The translations under genes were made by a program, and so were the position numbers. Positions 1 through 11,384 of a stretch of 64,000 nucleotides of DNA are shown here, in pieces (position 1 is the first letter of the stretch; every line of letters starts with the position of its first letter). The stretch comes from Sclerodactyla briareus (taxonomy: Eukaryota > Echinodermata > Holothuroidea > Dendrochirotida > Sclerodactylidae), in contig JAODTK010005398.1 in the NCBI GenBank assembly GCA_026419785.1, positions 62,001 to 126,000 on the forward strand, in the 5' to 3' direction. Below the pieces are notes generated by a model. The model searched no databases and had not been told where the DNA came from. It was given only the letters and a program-made list of their open reading frames with translations.

Positions 1-1861
1 TATTTTTAATGCATAGTGGTGCAAAATATCAGGCATTCACTGTTGTAATGGGGCGACCTTTGTATCGTTTGGGTCGGGACATGTCATAGTCAGGGTGAAT
101 TAAGATAAGTAAATAAATAGGCTTCAAAAAAACAAGGGAACATGCCGAATCGCCAAATTTCGGGCTTTTATAGAGTTTTGAATTCTTTTCATGTGTGCCA
201 CAGTTGAAGATGATCTGTTTTTCAGACCATTGTACCTTTAAGAGAAGGCTGTTATAGCCAGTGCCTCACTCCACCATAAATAGAGCGAGGTTCTTTGAAA
301 TGCAGCATGACTTGATTTCCAAAAACCAGAGTAAAAATTCCAAATCTAATTGGCATCAATTCAAAGGAGCACGGATTCGGTGACGAAACCGTATCAAGTG
401 GATTTTAGGAAGCCAACTAAGCTTGAATGAGGGTATTCGGTCTGACTGCTTGCCAACAATCTGCGTGGGAACCACTTTGGAAAATTAGACATCGTTGTTT
501 GAGAGAGGGATGGGACCAAAGCACGCCAATGGATACAGATATAAAAATGTATTCACTAGGGTCAATGATGAAGGGGAAATGTCCATGGGAACAGCAGCAA
601 GAGAAAATCTAAAAAATGAAAAAAGGGAGAGTCCAGTCAGTCACATAGAAAGTATCAGAAGATGGTCAGACCAACCTGGTAGATTAAGGGGGAGGCGGGG
701 CGTGAGGAGTCCGGAGTCAGAACCAGCATATGTGTATATTCTCCATCACGTCAGTCTAAATAGGACTGTGGACTATTACATGCTTCGATGCTGGAATCAT
801 GAACATTGCTTCGATTGATTCCCCCAAAGGTAGACTCGTCAACTTTTTTTCCATCAAGCCATGTTAACACTGACCATGACCCGACAATATGAATACCAGG
901 TTCCTACGCATTATTAGGGATATGTCTTGCCCTCATGAAACAGCACAAGTTACCTACCGGAAGCAGAAAGAAACCCAACGCCAAAATAAGAACATGACAT
1001 TTGGATATGAAATTAGATTCCTTGATAGCATGACACTTGTTGAAATGTGCCTGTATAAACTCACTAGCACTAATTGAATGACCATTTCACACTGTTCGGA
1101 CGTGAAGGACATCAAAAGGGTACAAGCATACCTAACAATTCTCAGCAGTGCAAAGTGAGAAAAAGTCATAGTTGAATAAATTGTGAGTGGATACTGTCAA
1201 AATCACGTCCTGACCCCTAATTCTCTTCCTTCAAATCCCCTGGCCGCCTTTTTTAACTTGTCAAGGTGATGATAATTTGATCAACAATCATGATTCATCA
1301 ATTCATCAATGGGAAGGAGCATTGACTGAGTGAAACTGCAATTTGCAATTAACTGACATGATCTAGAGTAACCATTTGGGTCAGTAATTTCGACTAATGT
1401 GGCATTCGAGGGGCGCCGCCAGAGTTTCCTGTTGAGCGGGGCGTAACTGGAGGTTGTGGCCATTGACTTGGCGAGGAATATGAGAGGAGACACCCGCCAG
1501 CTGTTACCGCTTGGGGTGTCGCGACCACACAAAGTCAACGAGGGAGTGGGGGAAAAATGTTCATGTTGAAATGTCTAGAACATCTGGTGCTATTGTTCAT
1601 GGGTCATATTTTCCCTATTATTTCACCTCACTGTAATGCCCAACCATAAAGATTGCCAAATGCATTTCTAGGCAGAAGTATTTTTCAGGTCAACATTCCA
1701 TGAGGGGAGCATAGCCCCAATGCCCCCCCCCCACCAAACTTTGTAACATCCCTGCAATGCCCCTTCGCATTGTGACCAGTTTCATATACGATCAATTGAA
1801 CGATGTAAGGATAAGGTAGAAAATGAAGCAAGTGCATACATATGGATAGAGACCCAAGAAG
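1..1861. other. Unassigned AT-rich DNA
   Basis: I see no convincing gene or named repeat here. Short open frames around 427-818 and 1,281-1,538 have no recognisable domain, no paired splice sites and no start context worth defending. A run of C lies near 1,723, and an ATC/AAT-rich patch sits near 1,270-1,310. GC rises locally around 1,400-1,540. Confidence 0.5.
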
Positions 1862-2012
1862 GTGGGAAAATCCTGATGGGTGAACTGAAACGCCTCATGG
1901 CTCCACCGGAATTTGAACAAGAGAACCGGACTCTCTTGCTTCCGTCCCGCGCAAGCACCCCCCCCCACCAACTGAGCGTGAGGCAACTGATTGTCTCGAA
2001 ACCTGAGGAACA
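1862..2012 (-). repeat. tRNA-derived SINE-like repeat, copy A
   Basis: On the minus strand this stretch looks like the head of a tRNA-derived SINE. A box-A-like CTCAGTTGGT is followed by GGGTGCTTGC and then by a box-B-like GTTCAAATTCC and GGTGGAGCC, at roughly tRNA spacing. A second diverged copy in the same orientation lies about 350 bp away (2,225-2,350) and shares the GGGTGCTTGC, TTCAAA and GGTGGAGCCA blocks. A G run interrupts the D-arm region, so this is not a functional tRNA gene. The family name is unknown to me, and the body beyond the head is poorly conserved between the copies. Confidence 0.55.
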
Positions 2013-2224
2013 AGATACTATTCACCATAGGTATGCTTCTTCCTTGACCAATTCATATTTCTGTTTGTTGATATTGTATAAATCCTTCACAAGGGATCAA
2101 ATTTGATCCATACCTGAATACGATTGGTACCGCACTAGAGGGAGAAGCGAGGCTCTATTTTCTCATATATGGAAATTGCGAAACATGAGTGAGAACCTTG
2201 ATGGAATCTTGGTGAATATAGACA

Positions 2225-2350
2225 GAGGGCAAGGGTCAGAAATCTGGGAGTGGTGAAGACTATTGGCTCCACCAGGATTTTGAATTGTGGACATCTCGCT
2301 TTAACGTGCAAGCACCCTCCCATTCGGGCTATGAAGCCAACTGGTTGGCC
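2225..2350 (-). repeat. tRNA-derived SINE-like repeat, copy B
   Basis: This is the second copy of the tRNA-like head. On the minus strand it reads GGGTGCTTGCACG, then TTCAAAATCC and GGTGGAGCCA. It aligns block by block with copy A at 1,862-2,012 but is more diverged, and its D-arm half is eroded. The two copies lie in the same orientation, so they may be two insertions of one family or a local duplication. Confidence 0.5.
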
Positions 2351-2784
2351 ACTGGGGGTTTTTCTCATTTCACGTTTCATTAAATGTATGGACTGATGAT
2401 TAAGGTGAGATGATAATATCGACGACGAGACCATCCATGTGGATAATGCTGATGGGATCCTGCCGAAAGCGGGTTAGAAATTTCTTCTCTTTTGCACTCT
2501 TGGGCAATTCTTGTGTGGAATGGTGTGACATGATGCCATACCTGCTTGGAGCATACCGTATTCCTTCTATATAACTGCCACCCGAACGCCTCTCCCATAA
2601 GCTTCATAAACTTTTTTTCGTGGAAACCACTGTGACCTAGCTAGGCCAAGACCTACACTACAGATAATCGCTGGGACAAACTTCTGCTCCCTCGCTCATC
2701 GTTTTGCGTCTGTTCAATTTTTTTTTTTCCTTTTTTTCTCAGGGTTTTTTGGCGAAATAAGCTCTAAACAATTAACCAAGAATT
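2351..2784. other. Unassigned DNA between SINE copy B and the 120-bp repeat
   Basis: There is no supported gene. A T-rich stretch lies at 2,700-2,750. Nothing else stands out. Confidence 0.4.
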
Positions 2785-2930
2785 TTGCATGAAACCTGAA
2801 GACAGGACATGGCCTGGAATGTGTTTTAAAGGTGATAGAACCTATTTCTAAAGCTGTTAATAGGGTTATCAATGGTCGAGCATGTTTTATTCACTGGATA
2901 ATGCACGACAGGGCTCAGCTCTTGTGCATC
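2785..2930 (+). repeat. Detached copy of the 120-bp repeat unit
   Basis: This segment carries the same ordered blocks as the array at 3,560-3,985: ATGAAACC, GGACATGGCCTGGAA, GTGATAGAA and CTAAAGCTGTTAAT. It is followed by GGATAATGCACG, a phrase also found just before the array at about 3,570. It is therefore a diverged single unit separated from the main array by about 0.65 kb of unrelated sequence. Confidence 0.65.
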
Positions 2931-3559
2931 CGCATTAGAATTAACTCCTGTGGAGTGCATTATCATGTGCATAAACGAAGACCAACCCTTGATTAAGCTG
3001 TCCTTCATACAACTCGAAAATTTAGTTTGAATATTGCATCAAACTGCCCTCGTTTGACCACTTTATGATAGAATAGGAACCCCCAATGACATTTCGAATA
3101 GTCTGGAATCTACTAACAACAACAATACACACATCTTTTTCAATCCATCTGGAAGAATAAGCGCGCACAAATCGTGTGACCAAATGTCTACATATCCCGG
3201 GCTACATATGATATGCGTAAAATAATTGTCCAACCCAAACGCGTCTCTGTGAGCAACGTGCATTACATTGCGTGAGAAACACATTCCATCGTGTGTGCAA
3301 TCTCTCTCTTCTTGCCTAAAATACATGCACGTTCTATTCAGAACATTCAAATGCTACGCTCGTGGCTCTGGTAATCGCGTTCAATTCATGACATATACTG
3401 CACAATGGATCCCTCCACCATAGCCAATTATGTGAGTAGCGCGTTCTATTTGTAACTTTGTAAACAAATGCATGTGACACAACAATTAAAATTCATACAC
3501 CAATTGATGGCCCATGCTGATCTACCATGCATTAACACCAGCACCGTGCATTAACAATG
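2931..3559. other. Unassigned DNA between repeat copies
   Basis: No supported gene was found. The open frame at 3,063-3,350 on the minus strand has no recognisable domain or splice signals. Scattered GTGCATTA words echo the edges of the 120-bp repeat. Confidence 0.4.
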
Positions 3560-3985
3560 TGCATTGATGCCGGATAATGCACGGTCAGCTGACATGATTC
3601 ATCCATCAGAGGGAAGTATTTACAGCAAGATGAATGAATTATAGTTATTGAACTGACTATCCCATGAATCAAGCCCATTCACTGATGCATGAAACCCAAA
3701 GCAGGATATGGCCTGGAACTTCTTTCAAATGTGATAGAATGATTGCTAAAGCTGTTAATTATAATTGTTGTATAGACTATCCCATGAATCAAGTCCATTC
3801 ATTCATGCATAAAAACCCGGAGCAAGACACGGCCTGGAACTTGTTCTGATGTGACAGAATGATTGCTAAAGATGTTACTTTCAATTAGTGTATGGACAAT
3901 CCAATGAATCAGGTCTATTCATTCATGCATGAAACACGAATCAGGAAACGACCTGGAACTTCCATTTGTCATTCATGGAGTTATA
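3560..3985 (+). repeat. Tandem array, 120-bp unit, about three copies
   Basis: The phrase CCCATGAATCAA recurs at 3,661 and 3,781, and CCAATGAATCAG at 3,901, which gives an exact 120-bp period. Each unit also contains CATTCA..ATGCAT, ATGGCCTGGAACTT (or close variants), GTGATAGAATGATTGCTAAAG and a TATGGAC-type junction. The copies differ by scattered substitutions, not by length. A detached copy lies at 2,785-2,930. An open frame crosses two units, but it reflects the repeat and not a gene. Confidence 0.85.
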
Positions 3986-6516
3986 TGTAGGCCCACTGTA
4001 GGTCTATGCTAATCACAACATTGTTCATCAGGATCAATGATAGCTCAAAGAATCAGGCGTCAATCACAGTGTCAATGCACAACCCCTATTGGAATTAAGT
4101 GCATGTGGAGATGATTCGAGGTGTTGCTAGCTCTGTACAAATTCAATGTGAGTGGCCAGGATGGCAGTGCACACTGTAGCCTGAGGAAATGTACACATCA
4201 ATGGCTACCAACTGAATACTGGTCCTGCTGCAGCCGCTGTGCATGTGTGTTGTAGCCAGTGAGCAGGCCATGCATTACTAAAATCACTGAAGAATATATG
4301 CTGAAATCACATGCTGTACTTCCACGTGGTTTGTTCAGCGTTCGCGCGTTCCCAGCAGACACACACCTGGATCTCTATCAATATTTTCTCGCAGTCACGA
4401 TGACCCATGGACTAAGCTAACTGCCACTTTGCATATGTGTCACTCCAGATAGCGCCCCCTTCAAACATTTTTTGCAAGCACCCCAGGCAGTTTTTAGTAG
4501 GAATACGTATCTATACGTATTTCCTATATATAATTACAGCAGCTCTATGCTATGTCAATGATATGAAAAAGAAGAAATTACCCGCATAACTTCATATTTG
4601 CTATCTGTTTGAAACAAGGACCAAAATGTTATATCGACTTCTAATAACATATAGAAAATTTCCTATCCATACAAATCCAAATCCTGGAAAGTATTTCAAT
4701 GTGATTCAATGCAAATCCAATGTAATTTGGGTTGTCCCAATTCACGAATATCAAAGTACAACCAACAACATTAATGATTTCCTAATAGGGAATTTGGTCT
4801 CAATGGAAAATAGAGCATTACTTTCATATTCTTTAGAAAACCAAAGTCGTTTCTGCTCGGCAGCCAATGAGATACAATTGAAGTTTGAATCAACAATGCA
4901 AGTTGTCAGATTAGGAAACACTAGTAGCATGCTCATCATTTCAGCGTCTTTATCTCGGCAGGTTGGCCAAACAAAACAAAACATTTGGGTATGAATCTCA
5001 CTTCATGAAATCAGTCTGTGGACAAAATATGCAATCATCCAAACAGGAAATGTTGCATTTCCTCTTTTGGCAGCTCCTTCAATGCGTTTATTGCACGAAC
5101 ACTATTCCCTTACAATCAGGTGTCATAGGTCTTGGAGGTGAGAAACAGGCTGCTTGCAAATTGTTTCATGTTTCACATGATTCCGGCAGTTTTTTTAGAT
5201 TGCCAGTACTGTCCAGAACCCCCTGTTATGGCAATTTATGAGTGATTTGCAGTACTACTGTATGTTAGCCTACTAGCTAACGAAATCTGGTATGTTCTCT
5301 AAGCACAGAAGTGGTCACCCCGTCATTCTGTTCATGATGGGTGGAACGAGGAGGTCTCAATAATGACAACATATGTATTTAATTGAACCAAGAACCTCCC
5401 GCAATCACCTCCAAACAATGTGAGATATCAAGAAGTAAACTTGCTAAGTAAGAAAAATAGGTCAGCAATACCACTCAAATTCTTATAAAATAAACTTGAT
5501 TCCTGGACTGATTGGGGCTGTTTCAGTAACCTGTGAGCATTGAAGGCAGATCTGCTTCAAACTAGCACAGGTGAGAAGAGAAAATATCAGAACCCCACAC
5601 TTCGAAGTCTCCCACATGTTGATTCATTTGTTGAGATATTTCAATTTACTTTTGAGGAATCTATGACGTCAAGAGGGAACAATGCAAAGGCCGCCCATAG
5701 ACCCTACACAGTAAATGCTGCATTTCGCGCCATGTTAACAGAAAACGAAAAAAGGTATTCACTTAGAAATGGATGAGATTATTCCTTAATCTTTCGTGAA
5801 TGATTTGGTAGGTTCATTCGAACCCCATCTTTGGTTTGTTTGGTACGAGATTTTCCAAAGTACATGTTTTTGTATTATAGGGGAACCTGTGTTGTCCCAA
5901 GGCAAATTTTGCAATAGCTAATTGTGCCTTATCGGTACACTCAAATCTGCTAGAATTCTGTGTGGAGTTGGGGCTGTCATCATGTAATACATAGAAAGTA
6001 CCAAAAGTCCAGTCATATTTACACGACCATCGGCCTTCGAAAAATCCATGCTAACTCACTGCACCCACAGGTTTAAGATCAGGGGAAGTGATGGTGCATT
6101 CTCTGGTTGAGTCATTCCGAAGATGTGAATCAGTTTCGTCACACTCTGTAGAGTTTTGAGAGGTGAAAATGCTCAAGATAGGCCTGTACATGCAACACTA
6201 AGCATTTCAGGGGTATAAACAATATTTTCCCCATAGCGCCGTGTATGTTTTCGGACGGTCACCCTGCCTCAAAAACATTTCCAATTCATCCCGAGTTCTA
6301 CTATGTTATTGTTTATGATTATAGGAAGACATTCAGTTCTGTGCTAGTAGGTAGGGTGAGTAATTTTTGTCAAGGAAGTTCTCCAAAAATGTTCCACACA
6401 CAGTTGGTGCAAAGTCAAAATGCTAATGTATCCTAATGACCTCTGATACTATCATCTCATTTACTGTGAACAGTCTTGAACAGACGTTACCATTATCCTA
6501 TAGACATTAAATTGCA
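3986..6516. other. Unassigned DNA downstream of the minus-strand gene
   Basis: No gene is supported. The longest open frame (4,626-4,994, plus strand, 122 codons) is AT-driven, has no recognisable domain, and is open on the opposite strand as well. The stretch next to 6,517 should contain the 3' UTR of the minus-strand gene, but I found no AATAAA close to its stop codon. Confidence 0.4.
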
Positions 6517-8886
6517 CTAGAAGGCAGGCCCACCTTTAAATTTGAGGTCATCATGGTACTTGTACCCATAGGGCATCCAGTAGGGCATCAGTCTGTCATA
6601 CTCTGACATATTCATCAGTCCAGGATGCATAATCTGCTGGATCTCTGGGTGGTAGATGTCTTTAGTCCACTCAAGGGTTGCCAACTTCTTCTGGAGTGTC
6701 ACAGGGCATTTCTTTGCATAACAAAAAAAAAGTATGAATATGCTTATTTATGCAAAATTAGTTGTCAGTGAAAGCACAAGCTATTCATGGGAGCATTGAA
6801 ATATCTTCATGATTGGCTCTTTACAATATGAAGCAGATGAACAATGTAACAAAAACATATTGCCAAGTAATTCACTCACCACTGATACATACTATTATTA
6901 GGGGAAGGTGGTGTCAGACATTCAACCATATCAGACACATTGTGCAGGCCACAAAATGGGCCCATTGCAAATGACACCTTTGAAGCTACAAGCTCTTACA
7001 AGTCATCATACTCTGTGGGACGTCCTGTCTGCACCAAGTACGAAGCCAGTTGATTTATATTAGATAGCTCTACCACATTTCGGATTGTGGTAGTTGTAAC
7101 TTTCAGACATTAGTTTCGAGTAGCCTGATAAAAAGAACCCCTGCCTACATAGTGGTCAGGGGTTTTCTGCCAAGACAGAGAAGTTTCTGCTTAGGTGAGC
7201 TGAGGCCCACCCTACATATTCCTTCGTCTTACACAGTCCTCCCTGATCAGCCATGAAGCCCTCCATTGTTTCATGGACCTTTGCTTGGAAAACAGTACTC
7301 AGTGTTCCGAGATGAAGTGAGTCCTCACTGACATAAGAGTTGAACAGATACTCTACTCTAGCACCTGCACCAACTCTTCCATCAAGCTTGGACCCATCTG
7401 TATAACACCGAACCGTGTTGTAAGCCTCTCTCAAAGTTGATTGCAGCTTTTTGCTTCAGAATAAGGCATTCAAAATTCTTGATAAGTATTCTGGTTTTAT
7501 TCAATCGGTCAGCTGGCATATGCAGAAGCGATAGATTTTGTCTAGCGTTATTGCAAATGTCAACATGACTCTTATTTTTACCGAAAGTACCAACGGCTCT
7601 GGATGGCCAGAGCCCCGCCTGTTGTATACGATATGATCCCCTGACCGCCTCTGCTTTTATGAACTTTTCGATCGGCATGATGTTCAACAGCATTTCTAAG
7701 GCCGCAGTAGGGGTGCTCGGAAACGCTGATGAGATCATCATGCATGCTAACCTCTGCACCTTAAGAAGAATATTCCTTTAGAGTACAGTTTCTCTAAACC
7801 ACTAATCCAGGATACACATGCATGCATCATGATAGGACGCACCATAGCCGTGTATACCCACTTCATCATTTTTGGCTTGAGTCCCCTCGTTTTGCCCACA
7901 AGTCGCTTGCATTGCACAAGGGCTGCAGTTGCCTTTTGGGCTACATGTGTAATGTGGTTTTTCCAACTGATACATATGCAATGGAACAAGAGTGCCCACT
8001 ATCGTGTATGACGCTTCGCATTGAGGACAATAAACTCGTCTCCTTGCTGTAAGTCATATGCTCTAACCACTTGGGTATAGCCATTCCTTTCACAGAGAGG
8101 CTGGCTATGCCAGAGTTGCAACCTGTGGAGGAACAAACTGCCAATCCTATCCCCCCCCCTTTCTCTCCCCTTAAAGTTACTAATAGTGACAACGATGATA
8201 AAATATCATATGAAAGCACAATACACAAGCATAATCTTCACATTTACAGAAAAGAACACACACTCACCGAACGGACAAAATTCGGATTCCATCTGAACAT
8301 GAACTCTGGGTCCTCCTTAAGAACAACGAAGCCACTGCTGTCGGACACTTGTTCTACCTTGAATGATTTAAATGATGAAGCCTCCTCTAGTTTCCTCTTG
8401 ATGGATTTTGGTAGAGTGACCTTCAGCTCGGGGTCTTTCGGGTGAACTTTGACCTGTTGGGGATCTTGCAGGTCTCTATTATCTCTAAAATGGAAGACAG
8501 TGGAAAAAACAACAGCTCAACAAATTTGGGCAAAAGTAGTTAGGACCAACCAATTGTGTTAGTAGTTCTTCATAATGGTTTCCAAGAACAACTGCAGAAT
8601 ATAAAGTTATGCTGGAAAAAACTAAATGCATCAGTCCGAAGTCAAATTCAACATCCATACAACTTTCTGTCTGTGCTGTTCAGGAATACTAAACTCAAAA
8701 GAGAATTAGTTCTGCCCGCCTGCGGTATTCACAGTTAATCAATAGGCTAATGCCCTATCCTTCAGTGCCAACTTACCTTCTCCGATAGAACACCGAATCA
8801 GAATGTAGTGTTGAATAGAGAGAAAAAGATATGGTGGAGCCAAGGATGACTGCAAAACAGTTGACCAGGAACCTTTTACATCTCAT
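6517..8886 (-). CDS. Three-exon gene for a 173-aa single-pass membrane protein, function unknown
   Basis: Three minus-strand exons join in frame: 8,886-8,777, 8,484-8,268 and 6,711-6,517. Donors are AG|GTAAGT and TCG|GTGAGT. Acceptors are TTTTAG and GCAAAG. The first junction splits a codon 2+1 and the second falls between codons, and both restore an open frame. The start ATG at 8,886 has A at -3. Residues 1-5 are basic (MRCKR), residues 6-23 form one hydrophobic segment, and the rest is soluble and charged. Exon 2 is rich in Lys, Pro and Asp. Exon 3 is rich in Trp, Tyr and Met and ends in GGPAF. An N-terminal signal anchor or a small mitochondrial inner-membrane protein would fit, but I do not recognise the family. 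The open frame extends upstream to 8,976, so an earlier start is possible. Intron 1 is 292 bp. Intron 2 is 1,556 bp and holds a LINE fragment in the same orientation. Confidence 0.8.
7150..8060 (-). mobile_element. Non-LTR retrotransposon fragment (RT thumb plus RNase H), I/Jockey-like
   Basis: On the minus strand this reads through the end of a LINE polyprotein. Near 8,000-7,750 there is a stretch resembling the region after the reverse-transcriptase palm, with KATAALVQCKRLVGKTRG and then WVYTAMVRPIMMHACVSW. Further on, at 7,430-7,160, comes an RNase H start with CYTDGSKLDGRVGAGA, where YTDGS carries the first catalytic Asp. The segments lie in different frames and contain stops. There is no palm domain, no endonuclease and no intact 3' end, so this is a dead 5'-truncated copy. 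An RNase H domain points to the I or Jockey groups. The copy lies inside intron 2 of the membrane-protein gene, in the gene's sense direction. Confidence 0.75.
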
Positions 8887-9215
8887 TCTGCTATCTGAAC
8901 GATAAGAAGAAATGAGAAATGATGAATTTTCTGTTATCAACCTTTCTGCTTGATGATTGATGGGATCAAGCATCAAGACATCTTTACAGGAAGAGTTATC
9001 AGGTCTTTCAGCCCTCAGTACTTGTAGATTAGCCTCCGGAAATAGAGCCTCACAAGCAGCTGGGTTTTGCTCATAACACCAGAGTAGAAAAGACCACTGG
9101 AAGAAAAAGAGCCCTGCTTGGACAAATTTATGTTAATTTGTACCCTACATCTATATAGCGCCCTCTGTGGTGACCTTTCTTGAATTGAATCCAGGAGAAA
9201 CTGCTCGCCCTTCCA
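8887..9215. other. Upstream flank of the membrane-protein gene
   Basis: This is the 5' side of the minus-strand gene, so its 5' UTR and promoter are expected here. I found no clear TATA box or other firm promoter element. A minus-strand open frame at 9,015-9,236 has no recognisable domain. Confidence 0.35.
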
Positions 9216-9435
9216 ATGTGCTCTCAGGCAAGGCACAATACACCTACTAGAGCACTGATCAGGGACCTATGAAGTGAAAGCATGTAAATCAGTGAATTCT
9301 GCTGCATACAGCTACCATTTGAAAGATATGGTGATGGGCTTGCCTATACTAATGTGTCTTTAGGCAAGGCACATTACACCTACCAAAGTGCTGATCAGAG
9401 ATCCATAGAATGACTGCATGTAAATTGAGCTGGTG
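9216..9435. repeat. Two-copy tandem duplication, 136-bp offset
   Basis: AGGCAAGGCAC at 9,226 recurs at 9,362. Each copy is followed by TACACCTAC, GCACTGATCAG or GTGCTGATCAG, a variant of ACCTATGAA, and GCATGTAAAT. The start resembles the GAGCAAGG..TTTACC body of the SINE at 63.5 kb, so the pair may come from a related SINE body. That link is weak. Confidence 0.55.
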
Positions 9436-10938
9436 TTGAAAGGGTTAATGCCTCCAGAATGTAAGGAGGGTTGAGAAATAGTGGCTCAAGTCCAGCCTAC
9501 AAGGATAATTCAACCAAACAAAATATTAGATGTTGTGCTGTCAATCAAAATATGTCACTATGATGGCTCATTTGAAGGATTCTATGTATAACTGCAACAG
9601 AAGTATGAATGGTCTTGTCTGCATTGATGAGACACAATTCAACATTTTAACCTATTGTAAATTAGTATACACGGTGGAGTATGAAATTCAGATTAATGTA
9701 GTGAAAAAAATAGAAAAATATGCCTGGAACTGTAGGATAAACTAGACCTATACAGCTGTGCAGCACAGGCAAGCTAGGAGAAGTGAGGGCCGATTGCCCT
9801 AGCAAGACCTTTAACCACTCCCTAGCCACACGTTGATGGATTCACCAACCATGCGCAGCTATAACCACAGGATGGATGACTAGATGGTCGGTCATTGTTG
9901 TTGCAAACAGACAAAGGACAACAGCAAGATTATGCTCAACAATGGGGGTACAAATAGGGGGGTATTTGGGGGGAGGGGGGGGGGGGGGGGGGGAGAGGTG
10001 AGGTTCAAACTAAAAAGCTGCAGGTTGGAATAAATTTTATTGAGAACTGTTCTGCTAAAAAATGATTGCAATTGAAGGCTTGAACACTGCACAAATGTGC
10101 AGGTCTAGTCAGAAGCTTGCAAAATCTTTTTTTTTCTTACTTGGGAGCCTGATTAGCTCTTACTTTCTTCATCTTGGAACTGGTAATCTCCCTGCCCCCT
10201 TCACCAAATTTCTGCAAACGTCATCATCATACACTGCCTCCATGTGGGATAATTAGGGTTCACTGCCAGGGGGGGCTGTAATGGCACATGTATGTATTGG
10301 CCCGTACAGAGGGAGAACGTAAAGACCCAAACAAGAGAAGGAAACGTGTGGGACCACACAAGTTTTGAATCATGAGTAACATATAGACTCTTTGAAGAGC
10401 ATGGCAAAGTTCAGCACACATGCTCGTAGGAATATTGCTTACATAGTCAACCTTCCAAGAATATGGCTAACCCAATACTCACTGTGTAAACTATTGCCCC
10501 TATCAGTGATGTTAGTTCAGCCATAAAACAAGCAAAGACAGATCAAACAAACAGGACCTACCATTTACTAGGTAGCTGTATCAATGCTCACTTAGAAAAT
10601 AAAGGCAGATGACCTAATAATGAACTTAGCAGAGTCGTGTCTATAACCACTGCATTCTCTGTTACCATATGAAAACATTGTGATGGCTGCTCCTATGCTA
10701 ATGTTAGATCCACAATGCTCATAGTAACGCAAAGACCATGATGACACGACAGCCTCATTCACATTCGATTGCCTCAGTATCTATTTACCCACAAGATTAG
10801 CTCGTTCCAATCGCAACCAGACATTCTGATAGGTGATAACCTAATCAGGACACAGTCGAACCACACAATGCCAGATAGTCTACAATAGAGATCCGTACAA
10901 ATTTGGATCTTGACTACGCATGCGGAACAAGTACTAGT
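9436..10938. other. Unassigned DNA with a long G tract
   Basis: A run of G with one A spans about 9,969-9,994. Nothing else in this stretch supports a gene. Open frames at 9,530-9,745 and 10,201-10,407 lack domains and splice context. Confidence 0.4.
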
Positions 10939-11257
10939 TTAGGTCCAAACCAATATTGTTAAGTCTTGAAGCGTTTTTTTTTTCCTAGTAATTCTCTTTC
11001 TTCCTGATCTTGGGACCAATTGCTCAAGGTTCTTCTTCTTGACTAGTGCGTCAAAATGATATCGAGGCTTGGGTGTAAACCAATCCCCACATGACTTCCG
11101 GGACCACAATTTTACAACTCCTCCGAACGGGGCGATCAGTAAGCGATCCAGGATTGAAACCACTTGCCTCGGAACCTCCAATGTGTCCAATTTGATTGCT
11201 CGAAGCCAACCGACAAAACTCATCGCAAATAGCCATACAAACAGGACCACCACAACT
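10939..11257 (-). CDS. Possible minus-strand exon, hydrophobic then basic (weak)
   Basis: On the minus strand, TACTTGCAG ending at about 11,258 could be a splice acceptor. It leads into an open frame with a valine-rich hydrophobic start, then FVGWLRAIKLDTLEVPRQ, a tryptophan-containing middle, and a strongly basic tail ending at a stop near 10,939. Codons look mixed and not AT-driven, which is why I list it. Against it, a second frame is open over the same bases, there is no partner exon with a matching phase, and the basic tail crosses an A-rich run. I do not recognise a family. Confidence 0.2.
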
Positions 11258-11384
11258 GCAAGTACAACCACTTAGGGAAAAACATTTGGTTACTGCTGAA
11301 TTCATCCAGAATACTGTCTTGCAAAGCATCACAGACCCTGATACCACTCTGGCCATCTCCTGCTCCGCTTTTATTGTTCGTTAG

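Noticed and set aside
4626-4994. 122-codon AT-rich open frame
   Set aside because: It is also open on the antisense strand and has no recognisable content.
11069-11384. Thr/Asn-rich plus-strand open frames
   Set aside because: They overlap the weak minus-strand exon candidate and show no domain or splice context.
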